Source of the DNA: Amaranthus tricolor
Taxonomy: Eukaryota; Streptophyta; Magnoliopsida; Caryophyllales; Amaranthaceae
Assembly: GCF_026212465.1 (NCBI RefSeq)
Contig: NC_080049.1
Coordinates: forward strand, 3,559,362-3,623,361
Direction of reading: 5' to 3'
DNA: 64,000 nucleotides
Shown: in pieces, positions 11,071 to 25,337 of the stretch
How positions within the stretch are numbered: position 1 is the first letter of the stretch
Layout of the letters: each line of letters starts with the position of its first letter
Translations under genes and position numbers: made by a program
The notes under the pieces: model-generated
Told to the model about the DNA's origin: nothing
Database searches by the model: none
What the model saw: only the letters and a program-made list of their open reading frames with translations

Positions 11071-14000
11071 ACACTTAAAAACCCTTAAAATCGTAACCTA
11101 ACACGTAATTTCTAGCATATGACTATGATTTTCAATTCTAAGCACTTTAACACAATAATATATACCAAATAGTGTTTTGTGCCATGTTTCGTGCAAAACA
11201 AACCATGTTTGAACTACTTTTTGCCCAAAAGTCGCGAAAAAACTCATAAACACCCTTAAAAGCTCAACTTAACACGTAATTTCTAGCATATGAGTATGAT
11301 TTTCTATTCTAACCACTTCAACATAAAAATGTATACCAAATACTGTTGTGTGCCATGTTGCATGCAAAACAAACCAAGTTTGAGCTAGTTTATGAGCAAA
11401 AGTGGCAAACACGCTTACAAACCCTTAAAATCGCAACTTAACACGTAATTTCTAGCATATGACTATGATTTTGTATTTTAACCACTTTAACACAATAATA
11501 TATACCAAATTGTGTTGTGCTCCACGTTTCGTGCAAAACAAACCAAGTTTGAGCTACTTTATGCGCAAAAGTGGCAAGAACACTTAAAAACTCTTAAAAT
11601 TGCAACTTAACACGTAATTTCTAGCATATGACTAAGATTTTCAATTCTAACCACTTCAACACAATAATATATACCAAATAGTGCTGTGTGCCATGTTTCG
11701 TACAAAAAAATCTAAGTTTGAACTAATTTATGCGCAAAAGTGGAAAAAACGCTTAAAAACCCATAAAATCGTAACTTAACTCGTAATTTCTAGCATATGA
11801 CTATGATTTTCCATTCTAACCACTTCAACACATTAATATATGCCAAACAGTGTTGTGTGCCTAGTTTTGTGCAAAACAAACCAAGTTTGAGGTACTTTAT
11901 GCGCAAAAGTGGCAAAAACGCTTAAAAACCCTTAAAATCGCAACTTCACACGCAATTTCTATCATATGACTATGATTTTCAATTCTAACCACTTCTACAC
12001 AATAATATATACCAAATAGTGTTGTGTGCCAATTTTCGTGCAAAACAAACCAAGTTTGAACTACTTTATGCGTAAAAGTGGAAAAAAACGTTTAAAAACC
12101 CTTAAAATCGTAACTTAACGTGTAATTTCTAGCATATGACTATGAATTTCAAGTCCAACCACTTCAACACAATAATATATACCAAACAGTGTTGTGTGCT
12201 ATGTTTGGTGCAAAACAAACCAAGTTTGAGCTACTTTATGCCCAAAAGTGGCAAAAACGCTTAAAAACCCATAAAAGCTCAACTTAACACGTAATTTCTA
12301 GCATATGACGATGATTTTCAATTCTAACCACTTCAACACAATAATATATACCCAATAGTGTTGTGGGCAAAGATTCGTGCAAAACAAACCAAGTTTAAGC
12401 TACTTTATGCGCAAAAGTGGCAAAAACGCTTAAAAACCCTTAAAATCGCAACTTAACTTGTAATTTATAGCATATGACTATGATGTTAAATTCTAACCAC
12501 TTAAACACAATAATATATGCCAAACAGTGTTGTGTGCCTAGTTTGGTGCAAAATAAACCAAGTTTGAGCTACTTTATGCACAAAAATGGCAAAAACACTT
12601 AAAAATGCTTAAAATCGCAAGTTAACACGCCATTTCTAGCATGACTATGATTTTCAATTCTAACCACTTCAACACAATAATATATACCCAATAGTGTTGT
12701 GTGCCAAGATTCGTGCAAAACAAACGAAGTTTGAGCTACTTTATGCGCAAAAGTGACAAAAACGCTTAAAAACCCTTAAAATCGCAACTTAACACGCAAT
12801 TTCGAGCATATGACTACGATTTTCAATTCTAACCACTTAAACACAATAAAAAATAACAAATAGTGTTGTGTGCCAATTTTCGTGCAAACCAAACCAAGTT
12901 TGAGCTACTTAATGCGCAAAAGTGGAAAAACGCTTAAAAACCCTTAAAAGCTCAACTTAACACGTAACTTCTAGCATATGACTATGATTTTCATTTGTAA
13001 CAACTTCAACACAATAATATATACCAAATAGTGTTGTGTGCCAAGTTTCGTACAAAAAATTCCAAGTTTGAGCTAATTTATGCGCAAAAGTGGAAAAAAC
13101 ACGTAAAAACCCTTAAAATCGCAACTTAAAATAGCATATGACTATGATGTTTAATTCTAACCACTTCAACACAATAATATATGCCAAACAGTGTTGCGTG
13201 CCTAGTTTGGTGCAAAACAAACCAAGTTAGAGCTACTTTATGCGCAAAAGTGGAAAAAATGCTTAAAAACCCTTAAAATCGCAACTTAACACGTAATTTC
13301 TAGCATATGACTATGATTTTAAATTCTAACCACTTCAACACAATAATATATACCCAATAGTGTTGTGTGCAAAGATTCGTGCAAAACAAACGAAGTTTGA
13401 GCTACTTTATGCGCAAAAGTGGCAAAAACGCTTAAAAACCCTTAAAATCGCAACTTAACTTGTAATTTTTAGCATATGACTATGATGTTCAATTCTAACC
13501 ACTTCAACACAATAATATATGCCAAACAGTGTTTTGTGCCTAGTTTGGTGCAAAACAAACCAAGTTTGAGCTACTTTATGCGCAAAAATGGCAAAAACGC
13601 TTAAAAATCCTTAAAATCGCAACTTAACACGTCATTTCTAACATATGACTACGATTTTCAATTCTAAACACTTCAACACAATAAAAAATAACATATAGTG
13701 TTGTGTGCCAATTTTCGTGCAAAACAAACCAAGTTTGAGCTACTTAATGCGCAAAACTGGAAAAACTCTTAAAAACCCTAAAAAGCTCAACTTAACACGT
13801 AATTTCTAGCATATGACTATGATTTTCAATTGTAACCACTTCAACACAATAAAATATACCAAATAGTGTTGTGTGCCAAGTTTCGTACAAAAAAATCCAA
13901 GTTTGAGCTTATTTATGCGCAAAAGTGGAAAAAACACTTAAAAACCCTTAAAATCGCTACTTAACTTGTAATTTCAAGCATATGACTATGATGTTCAATT

Positions 14001-14747
14001 CTAACCACTTCAACACAATAATATATGCCAAAGAGTGTTGTGTGCCTAGTTTGGTGCAAAACAAACCAGGTTAGAGCTACTTTATGCGCAAAAGTGGCAA
14101 AAACGCATAAAAACCCTTAAAATCGAAACTTAACACGTAATTTCTAGCATATGACTATGATTTTAAATTCTAACCACTTCAACACAATAATATATACCAA
14201 ATAGTGTTGTGTGCCAAGTTACATGCAAAACAAACAAAGTTTGAGCTACTTTATGCGCAAAAGTGGCAAAAACGTTTAAAAAACCTTAAAATCGCAACTT
14301 AACACGCAATTTCGATCATATTACGATGATTTTCAATTCTAACCACTTCAACACAATAAAATATACCAAATAGTGTTGTGTGCCAAGTTTCGTGCAAAAC
14401 AAACCAAGTTTGAACTACTTTATGCGCAAAAGGGGAAAAAACGCTTAAAAACCCTTAAAATCGTAACCTAACACGTAATTTCTAGCATATGACAATGAGT
14501 TTCAATTCTAAGCACTTTAACACAATAATATATACCAAATAGTGTTTTGTGCCATGTTTCATGCAAAACAAACCAAGTTTGAACTACTGTTTGCCCAAAA
14601 GTCGCGAAAAAACTCATAAACACCCTTAAAAGCTCAACTTAACACGTAATTTCTAGCATATAAGTATGATTTTCTATTCTAACCACTTCAACATAAAAAT
14701 GTATACCAAAAACTGTTGTGTGCCATGTTGCGTGCAAAACAAACCAA

Positions 14748-14859
14748 GTTAACACGTAATTTCTAGCATATGACTATGATTTTGTATTTTAACCACTTTA
14801 ACACAATAATATATACCAAATTGTGTTGTGCTCCACGTTTCGTGCAAAACAAACCAAGT
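14748..14859. repeat. truncated monomer, 112 bp (unit copy 1)
   Basis: CCAAGTT runs directly into AACACGTAATTTC, losing 57 bp that include all four A-tracts. The matching short sequence CTT/GTTAACAC at the edges suggests a microhomology deletion. The same junction is present in copy 2, so it predates the 9.04-kb duplication. Confidence 0.87.
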
Positions 14860-15739
14860 TTGAGCTACTTTATGCGCAAAAGTGGCAAGAACACTTAAAA
14901 ACTCTTAAAATTGCAACTTAACACGTAATTTTTAGCATATGACTACGATTTTTAATTCTAACCACTTCAACACAATAATATATACCAAATAGTGCTGTGT
15001 GCCATGTTTCGTACAAAAAAATCCAAGTTTGAGCTAATTTATGCGCAAAAGTGGAAAAAACGCTTAAAAACCCATAAAATCGTAACTTGACTCCTAATTT
15101 CTAGCATATCACTATGATTTTCCATTTTAACCACTTCAACACAATAATATATGCCAAACAGTGTTGTGTGCCTAGTTTTGTGCAAAACAAACCAAGTTTG
15201 AGGTACTTTATGCGCAAAAGTGGCAAAAACGCTTAAGAACCCTTAAAATCGCAACTTCACACGCAATTTCTATCATATGACTATGATTTTCAATTCTAAC
15301 CACTTCTACACAATAATATATACCAAATAGTGTTGTGTGCCAATTTTCGTGCAAAACAAACCAAGTTTGAAGTACTTTATGCGCAAAATTGGAAAAAACG
15401 TTTAAAAACCCTTAAAATCGTAACTTAACGTGTAATTTCTAGCATATCACTATGAATTTCAAGTCCAACCACTTCAACACAATAATATATACCAAACAGT
15501 GTTGTGTGCCATGTTTGGTGCAAAACAAACCAAGTTTGAGCTACTTAATGCCCAAAAGTGGCAAAAACGCTTAAAAACCCTTAAAAGCTCAACTTATCAC
15601 GTAATTTCTAGCATATGACGATGATTTTCAATTCTAACCACTTCAACACAATAATATATACCAAATAGTGTTGTGTGCCAAGTTTCGTACAAAAAATTCC
15701 AAGTTTGAGCTAATTTATGCGCAAAAGTGGAAAAAACAC

Positions 15740-17420
15740 TTAAAAACCCTTAAAATCGCAACTTAACTTGATATTGCTAGCATATGACTATGATGTTCAA
15801 TTCTAACCACTTCAACACAATAATATATGCCAAACAGTTTTGTGTGCCTAGTTTGGTGCAAAACAAACCAAGTTAGAGCTACTTTAAGAGCAAAAGAGGC
15901 AAAAACGCTTAAAAACCCTTAAAAATCGCAACTTAACACGTAATTTCTAGCATATGACTATGATTTTAAATTCTAACCACTTCAACACAATAATATATAC
16001 CAAATAGTGTTGTGTGCCAAGTTACATGCAAAACAAACAAAGTTTGAGCTACTTTATGCGCAAAAGTGGCAAAAACGTTTAAAAAACCTTAAAATCGCAA
16101 CTTAACACGCAATTTCGAGCATATTACGATGATTTTCAATTCTAACCACTTCAACACAATAATATATGCCAAGCAGTGTTTTGTGCCTAGTTTGGTGCAA
16201 AACAAACCAAGTTTGAGCTACTTTATGCGCAAAAATGGCAAAAACGCTTAAAAACCCTTAAAATCGCAACTTAACACGTAATTTCTAGCATATGACTATG
16301 ATTTTCAATTCTAACCACTTCAAGACAATAATATATACCCAATAGTGTTGTGTGCAAAGATTCGTGCAAAACAAACGAAGTTTGAGCTACTTTATGCGCA
16401 AAAGTGGAAAAAACACTTAAAAACCCTTAAAAACGCAACTTAACTTGTAATTTTTAGCATATGACTATGATGTTCAATTCTAACCACTTCAACACAATAA
16501 TATATGCCAAGCAGTGTTTTGTGCCTAGTTTGGTGCAAAACAAACCAAGTTTGAGCTACTTTATGCGCAAAAATGGCAAAAACGCTTAAAAACCCTTAAA
16601 ATCGCAACTTAACACGCAATTTCGAGCATATGACTACGATTTTCAATTCTAGCCACTTAAACACAATAAAAAATAACAAATAGTGTTGTGTGCCAATTTT
16701 CGTGCAAAACAAAACACGTTTGAGCTACTTAATGCGCAAAAGTGGAAAAACGCTTAAAAACCCTTAAAAGCTCAACTTAACACGTAATTTCTAGCATATG
16801 ACTATGATTTTCTATTGTAACCACTTCAACACAATAATATATACCAAATAGTGTTGTGTGCCAAGTTACGTACAAAAAAATCCAACTTTGAGCTAATTTA
16901 TGCGCAAAAGTGGAAAAAACACTTAAAAACCCTTAAAATCGCAACTTAACTTGATATTGCTAGCATATGACTATGATGTTCAATTCTAACCACTTCAACA
17001 CAATAATATATGCCAAACAGTTTTGTGTGCCTAGTTTGGTGCAAAACAAACCAAGTTAGAGCTACTTTAAGAGCAAAAGAGGCAAAAACGCTTAAAAACC
17101 CTTAAAAATCGCAACTTAACACGTAATTTCTAGCATATGACTATGATTTTAAATTCTAACCACTTCAACACAATAATATATACCAAATAGTGTTGTGTGC
17201 CAAGTTACATGCAAAACAAACAAAGTTTGAGCTAATTTATGCGCAAAAGTGGAAAAAACACTTAAAAACCCTTAAAATCGCAACTTAACTTGATATTGCT
17301 AGCATATGACTATGATGTTCAATTCTAACCACTTCAACACAATAATATATGCCAAACAGTGTTGTGTGCCTAGTTTGGTGCAAAACAAACCAAGTTAGAG
17401 CTATTTTATGCGCAAAAGTG
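15740..17420. repeat. nested duplications inside the 9.04-kb unit
   Basis: A private GATATTGCTAGCATATGAC variant occurs at about 15769, 16951 and 17290. The spacings of 1182 and 339 bp equal 7 and 2 monomers. The same trio order is seen in copy 2 at about 24829, 26057 and 26399, so the nested duplications predate the 9.04-kb duplication. Confidence 0.7.
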
Positions 17421-20080
17421 GCAAAAACGCTTAAAAATCGCAACTTAACACGTAATTTCTAGCATATGACTATGATTTTAAATTCTAACCACTTCAACAC
17501 AATAATATATACCCAATAGTGTTGTGTGCAAAGATTCGTGCAAAACAAACGAAGTTTAAGCTACTTTATGCACAAAAGTGGAAAAAACACTTAAAAACCC
17601 TTAAAAACGCAACTTAACTTGTAATTTTTAGCATATGACTATGATGTTCAATTCTAACCACTTCAACACAATAATATATGCCAAGCAGTGTTTTGTGCCT
17701 AGTTTGGTGCAAAACAAACCAAGTTTGAGCTACTTTATGCGCAAAAATGGCAAAAACGCTTAAAAACCCTTAAAATCGCAACTTAACACGTAATTTCTAA
17801 CATATGACTACAATTTTCAATTCTAACCACTTCAACACAATAAAAAATAACATATAGTGTTGTGTGCCAATTTTCGTGCAAAACAAACCAAGTTTGAGCT
17901 ACTTAATGCGCAAAACTGGAAAAACGGTTAAAAACCCTTAAAAGCTCAACTTAACACGTAATTTCTAGCATATGACTATGATTTTCAATTGTAACCAATT
18001 CAACACAATAATATATACCAAATAGTGTTGTGTGCCATGTTTCGTACAAAAAAATCCAAGTTTGAGCTAATTTATGCGCAAAAGTGGAAAAAACACTTAA
18101 AAACCCTTAAAATTGCAACTTAACTTTTAATTTCTAGCATATGACTATGATGTTCAATTCTAGCCACTTCAACACAATAATATATGCCAAAGAGTGTTGT
18201 GTGCCTAGTTTGGTGCAAAACAAACCAGGTTAGAGCTACTTTATGCGCAAAAGTAGCAGAAACGCTTAGAAACCCTTAAAATCGAAACTTAACACGTAAT
18301 TTCTAGCATATGAATATGATTTTAAATTCTAACCACTTCAACACAATAATATATACCAAATAGTGTTGTGTGCCAATTTTCGTGCAAAACAAACCAAGTT
18401 TGAACTACTTTATGCGCAAAAGTGGAAAAAACGTTTAAAAACCCTTAAAATCGTAACTTAATGTGTAATTTCTAGCATATGACTATGAATTTCAAGTCCA
18501 ACCACTTCAACACAATAATATATACCAAACAGTGTTGTGTGCCATGTTTGGTGCAAAACAAACCAAGTTTGAGCTACTTTATGCCCAAAAGTGGCAAAAA
18601 CGCTTAAAAACCCTTAAAAGCTCAACTTAACACGTAATTTCTAGCATATGACGATGATTTTTAATTCTAACCACTTCAACACAATAATATATACCCAATA
18701 GTGTTGTGGGCAAAGATTCGTGCAAAACAAACCAAGTTTGAGCTACTTTATGCGCAAAAGTGGCAAAAACGCTTAAAAACCCTTAAAATCGCAACTTAAC
18801 TTGTAATTTATAGCATATGACTATGATGTTAAATTATAACCACTTCAACACAATAATATATGCCAAACAGTGTTGTGTGCCTAGTTTGGTGCAAAATAAA
18901 CCAAGTTTGAGCTACTTTATGCGCAAAAATGGCAAAAACACTTAAAAACGCTTAAAATCGCAACTTAACACGTAATTTCTAGCATATGACTATGATTTTA
19001 AATTCTAACCACTTCAACACAATAATTTATACCCAATAGTGTTGTGTGCCAAGATTCGTGCAAAACAAACGAAGTTTGAGCTACTTTATGCGCAAAAGTG
19101 GCAAAAACGCTTAAAAACCCTTAAAATCGCAACTTAACACGCAATTTCGAGCATATGACTACGATTTTCAATTCTAACCACTTAAACACAATAAAAAATA
19201 ACAAATAGTGTTGTGTGCCAATTTTCGTGCAAAACAAACCACGTTTGAGCTACTTAATGCGCAAAAGTGGAAAAACGCTTAAAAACCCTTAAAAGCTCAA
19301 CTTAACACGTAATTTCTAGCATATGACTATGATTTTCAATTGTAACCACTTCAACACAATAATATATACCAAATAGTGTTGTGTGCCAAGTTACGTACAA
19401 AAAAATCCAACTTTGAGCTAATTTATGCGCAAAAGTGGAAAAAACACTTAAAAAACCTTAAAATCGCAACTTAACTTGTAATTGCTAGCATATGACTATG
19501 ATGTTCAATTCTAACCACTTCAACACAATAATATATGCCAAACAGTGTTGTGTGCCTAGTTTGGTGCAAAACAAACCAAGTTAGAGCTACTTTATGCGCA
19601 AAAGTGGCAAAAACGCTTAAAAATCGCAACTTAACACGTAATTTCTAGCATATGACTATGATTTTAAATTCTAACCACTTCAACACAATAATATATACCC
19701 AATAGTGTTGTGTGCAAAGATTCGTGCAAAACAAACGAAGTTTAAGCTATTTTATGCGCAAAAGTGGAAAAAACACTTAAAAACCCTTAAAAACGCAACT
19801 TAACTTGTAATTTTTAGCATATGACTATGATGTTCAATTCTAACCACTTCAACACAATAATATATGCCAAGCAGTGTTTTGTGCCTAGTTTGGTGCAAAA
19901 CAAACCAAGTTTGAGCTACTTTATGCGCAAAAATGGCAAAAACGCTTAAAAACCCTTAAAATCGCAACTTAACACGTAATTTCTAACATATGACTACAAT
20001 TTTCAATTCTAACCACTTCAACACAATAAAAAATAACATATAGTGTTGTGTGCCAATTTTCGTGCAAAACAAACCAAGTT
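17260..20080. repeat. 2.19-kb (13-monomer) nested repeat
   Basis: A short monomer that lacks the CCCTTAAA segment (reading CGCTTAAAAATCGC) lies at about 17430 and again at about 19616, 2186 bp apart, with the same flanking variants: GTTAGAGCTA upstream, and CCCAATAGTG then CAAGCAGTGTTTTGTG downstream. The block between repeats as a 13-monomer unit. Both members appear again in copy 2 (about 26540 and 28750). Confidence 0.7.
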
Positions 20081-23000
20081 TGAACTACTTTATGCGCAAA
20101 AGGGGAAAAAACACTTAAAAACCCTTAAAATCGTAACCTAACACGTAATTTCTAGCATATGACTATGATTTTCAATTCTAAGCACTTTAACACAATAATA
20201 TATACCAAATAGTGTTTTGTGCCATGTTTCGTGCAAAACAAACCATGTTTGAACTACTTTTTGCCCAAAAGTCGCGAAAAAACTCATAAACACCCTTAAA
20301 AGCTCAACTTAACACGTAATTTCTAGCATATGAGTATGATTTTCTATTCTAACCACTTCAACATAAAAATGTATACCAAATACTGTTGTGTGCCATGTTG
20401 CATGCAAAACAAACCAAGTTTGAGCTAGTTTATGAGCAAAAGTGGCAAACACGCTTACAAACCCTTAAAATCGCAACTTAACACGTAATTTCTAGCATAT
20501 GACTATGATTTTGTATTTTAACCACTTTAACACAATAATATATACCAAATTGTGTTGTGCTCCACGTTTCGTGCAAAACAAACCAAGTTTGAGCTACTTT
20601 ATGCGCAAAAGTGGCAAGAACACTTAAAAACTCTTAAAATTGCAACTTAACACGTAATTTCTAGCATATGACTAAGATTTTCAATTCTAACCACTTCAAC
20701 ACAATAATATATACCAAATAGTGCTGTGTGCCATGTTTCGTACAAAAAAATCTAAGTTTGAGCTAATTTATGCGCAAAAGTGGAAAAAACGCTTAAAAAA
20801 CCCATAAAATCGTAACTTAACTCGTAATTTCTAGCATATGACTATGATTTTCCATTCTAACCACTTCAACACATTAATATATGCCAAACAGTGTTGTGTG
20901 CCTAGTTTTGTGCAAAACAAACCAAGTTTGAGGTACTTTATGCGCAAAAGTGGCAAAAACGCTTAAAAACCCTTAAAATCGCAACTTCACACGCAATTTC
21001 TATCATATGACTATGATTTTCAATTCTAACCACTTCTACACAATAATATATACCAAATAGTGTTGTGTGCCAATTTTCGTGCAAAACAAACCAAGTTTGA
21101 ACTACTATATGCGTAAAAGTGGAAAAAACGTTTAAAAACCCTTAAAATCGTAACTTAACGTGTAATTTCTAGCATATGACTATGAATTTCAAGTCCAACC
21201 ACTTCAACACAATAATATATACCAAACAGTGTTGTGTGCTATGTTTGGTGCAAAACAAACCAAGTTTGAGCTACTTTATGCCCAAAAGTGGCAAAAACGC
21301 TTAAAAACCCATAAAAGCTCAACTTAACACGTAATTTCTAGCATATGACGATGATTTTCAATTCTAACCACTTCAACACAATAATATATACCCAATAGTG
21401 TTGTGGGCAAAGATTCGTGCAAAACAAACCAAGTTTAAGCTACTTTATGCGCAAAAGTGGCAAAAACGCTTAAAAACCCTTAAAATCGCAACTTAACTTG
21501 TAATTTATAGCATATGACTATGATGTTAAATTCTAACCACTTAAACACAATAATATATGCCAAGCAGTGTTGTGTGCCTAGTTTGGTGCAAAATAAACCA
21601 AGTTTGAGCTACTTTATGCACAAAAATGGCAAAAACACTTAAAAATGCTTAAAATCGCAAGTTAACACGCCATTTCTAGCATGACTATGATTTTCAATTC
21701 TAACCACTTCAACATAATAATATATACCCAATAGTGTTGTGTGCCAAGATTCGTGCAAAACAAACGAAGTTTGAGCTACTTTATGCGCAAAAGTGACAAA
21801 AACGCTTAAAAACCCTTAAAATCGCAACTTAACACGCAATTTCGAGCATATGACTACGATTTTCAATTCTAACCACTTAAACACAATAAAAAATAACAAA
21901 TAGTGTTGTGTGCCAATTTTCGTGCAAACCAAACCAAGTTTGAGCTACTTAATGCGCAAAAGTGGAAAAACGCTTAAAAACCCTTAAAAGCTCAACTTAA
22001 CACGTAACTTCTAGCATATGACTATGATTTTCATTTGTAACAACTTCAACACAATAATATATACCAAATAGTGTTGTGTGCCAAGTTTCGTACAAAAAAT
22101 TCCAAGTTTGAGCTAATTTATGCGCAAAAGTGGAAAAAACACTTAAAAACCCTTAAAATCGCAACTTAACTTGTAATTGCTAGCATATGACTATGATGTT
22201 TAATTCTAACCACTTCAACACAATAATATATGCCAAACAGTGTTGCGTGCCTAGTTTGGTGCAAAACAAACCAAGTTAGAGCTACTTTATGCGCAAAAGT
22301 GGAAAAAATGCTTAAAAACCCTTAAAATCGCAACTTAACACGTAATTTCTAGCATATGACTATGATTTTAAATTCTAACCACTTCAACACAATAATATAT
22401 ACCCAATAGTGTTGTGTGCAAAGATTCGTGCAAAACAAACGAAGTTTGAGCTACTTTATGCGCAAAAGTGGCAAAAACGCTTAAAAACCCTTAAAATCGC
22501 AACTTAACTTGTAATTTTTAGCATATGACTATGATGTTCAATTCTAACCACTTCAACACAATAATATATGCCAAACAGTGTTTTGTGCCTAGTTTGGTGC
22601 AAAACAAACCAAGTTTGAGCTACTTTATGCGCAAAAATGGCAAAAACGCTTAAAAATCCTTAAAATCGCAACTTAACACGTCATTTCTAACATATGACTA
22701 CGATTTTCAATTCTAAACACTTCAACACAATAAAAAATAACATATAGTGTTGTGTGCCAATTTTCGTGCAAAACAAACCAAGTTTGAGCTACTTAATGCG
22801 CAAAACTGGAAAAACTCTTAAAAACCCTAAAAAGCTCAACTTAACACGTAATTTCTAGCATATGACTATGATTTTCAATTGTAACCACTTCAACACAATA
22901 AAATATACCAAATAGTGTTGTGTGCCAAGTTTCGTACAAAAAAATCCAAGTTTGAGCTTATTTATGCGCAAAAGTGGAAAAAACACTTAAAAACCCTTAA

Positions 23001-23796
23001 AATCGCTACTTAACTTGTAATTTCAAGCATATGACTATGATGTTCAATTCTAACCACTTCAACACAATAATATATGCCAAAGAGTGTTGTGTGCCTAGTT
23101 TGGTGCAAAACAAACCAGGTTAGAGCTACTTTATGCGCAAAAGTGGCAAAAACGCATAAAAACCCTTAAAATCGAAACTTAACACGTAATTTCTAGCATA
23201 TGACTATGATTTTAAATTCTAACCACTTCAACACAATAATATATACCAAATAGTGTTGTGTGCCAAGTTACATGCAAAACAAACAAAGTTTGAGCTACTT
23301 TATGCGCAAAAGTGGCAAAAACGTTTAAAAAACCTTAAAATCGCAACTTAACACGCAATTTCGATCATATTACGATGATTTTCAATTCTAACCACTTCAA
23401 CACAATAAAATATACCAAATAGTGTTGTGTGCCAAGTTTCGTGCAAAACAAACCAAGTTTGAACTACTTTATGCGCAAAAGGGGAAAAAACGCTTAAAAA
23501 CCCTTAAAATCGTAACCTAACACGTAATTTCTAGCATATGACAATGAGTTTCAATTCTAAGCACTTTAACACAATAATATATACCAAATAGTGTTTTGTG
23601 CCAAGTTTCATGCAAAACAAACCAAGTTTGAACTACTGTTTGCCCAAAAGTCGCGAAAAAACTCATAAACACCCTTAAAAGCTCAACTTAGCACGTAATT
23701 TCTAGCATATAAGTATGATTTTCTATTCTAACCACTTCAACATAAAAATGTATACCAAAAACTGTTGTGTGCCATGTTGCGTGCAAAACAAACCAA

Positions 23797-23908
23797 GTTA
23801 ACACGTAATTTCTAGCATATGACTATGATTTTGTATTTTAACCACTTTAACACAATAATATATACCAAATTGTGTTGTGCTCCACGTTTCGTGCAAAACA
23901 AACCAAGT
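23797..23908. repeat. truncated monomer, 112 bp (unit copy 2)
   Basis: Exact counterpart of 14748-14859 with the same deletion junction. In both copies the distance from the previous landmark to the next is 281 bp (two monomers minus 57). Confidence 0.87.
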
Positions 23909-25251
23909 TTGAGCTACTTTATGCGCAAAAGTGGCAAGAACACTTAAAAACTCTTAAAATTGCAACTTAACACGTAATTTTTAGCATATGACTACGATTT
24001 TTAATTCTAACCACTTCAACACAATAATATATACCAAATAGTGCTGTGTGCCATGTTTCGTACAAAAAAATCCAAGTTTGAGCTAATTTATGCGCAAAAG
24101 TGGAAAAAAACGCTTAAAAACCCATAAAATCGTAACTTGACTCCTAATTTCTAGCATATCACTATGATTTTCCATTTTAACCACTTCAACACAATAATAT
24201 ATGCCAAACAGTGTTGTGTGCCTAGTTTTGTGCAAAACAAACCAAGTTTGAGGTACTTTATGCGCAAAAGTGGCAAAAACGCTTAAGAACCCTTAAAATC
24301 GCAACTTCACACGCAATTTCTATCATATGACTATGATTTTCAATTCTAACCACTTCTACACAATAATATATACCAAATAGTGTTGTGTGCCAATTTTCGT
24401 GCAAAACAAACCAAGTTTGAAGTACTTTATGCGCAAAATTGGAAAAAAACGTTTAAAAACCCTTAAAATCGTAACTTAACGTGTAATTTCTAGCATATCA
24501 CTATGAATTTCAAGTCCAACCACTTCAACACAATAATATATACCAAACAGTGTTGTGTGCCATGTTTGGTGCAAAACAAACCAAGTTTGAGCTACTTAAT
24601 GCCCAAAAGTGGCAAAAACGCTTAAAAACCCTTAAAAGCTCAACTTATCACGTAATTTCTAGCATATGACGATGATTTTCAATTCTAACCACTTCAACAC
24701 AATAATATATACCAAATAGTGTTGTGTGCCAAGTTTCGTACAAAAAATTCCAAGTTTGAGCTAATTTATGCGCAAAAGTGGAAAAAACACTTAAAAACCC
24801 TTAAAATCGCAACTTAACTTGATATTGCTAGCATATGACTATGATGTTCAATTCTAACCACTTCAACACAATAATATATGCCAAACAGTTTTGTGTGCCT
24901 AGTTTGGTGCAAAACAAACCAAGTTAGAGCTACTTTAAGAGCAAAAGAGGCAAAAACGCTTAAAAACCCTTAAAAATCGCAACTTAACACGTAATTTCTA
25001 GCATATGACTATGATTTTAAATTCTAACCACTTCAACACAATAATATATACCAAATAGTGTTGTGTGCCAAGTTACATGCAAAACAAACAAAGTTTGAGC
25101 TACTTTATGCGCAAAAGTGGCAAAAACGTTTAAAAAAACCTTAAAATCGCAACTTAACACGCAATTTCGAGCATATTACGATGATTTTCAATTCTAACCA
25201 CTTCAACACAATAATATATGCCAAGCAGTGTTTTGTGCCTAGTTTGGTGCA

Positions 25252-25337
25252 AAACAAACCAAGTTTGAGCTACTTTATGCGCAAAAATGGCAAAAAACAA
25301 ACCAAGTTTGAGCTACTTTATGCGCAAAAAATGGCAA
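25252..25337. repeat. local 43-bp direct duplication
   Basis: The stretch AAAACAAACCAAGTTTGAGC through GCAAAAATGG occurs twice in a row (second copy at about 25295-25337), whereas the equivalent position in copy 1 (about 16199) has it once. It lies in the indel-rich flank and does not keep the 169-bp register, so an assembly or read artefact is likely. It opens the longest plus-strand reading frame of the area, which is therefore not a gene. Confidence 0.7.

Larger units (their letters stand above)
11041..20080. repeat. 9.04-kb higher-order unit, copy 1
   Basis: A block of about 53-54 monomers that is repeated in tandem directly downstream: 11041 aligns with 20081 (offset 9040), and the match stays near 9039-9052 through to about 16.1 kb and beyond. 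Order markers shared by both copies include the GCGCAAAAGGGG monomer, GTCGCGAAAAAACTC, the CTCCACGTTTCG monomer, AAGTCCAACCACTTC, GTTGTGGGCAAAG, and a monomer that has lost 57 bp (14748-14859). This copy carries a private 9-10 bp deletion near 13125 (CTTAAAATAGCATATG), which is intact in copy 2. Confidence 0.85.
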
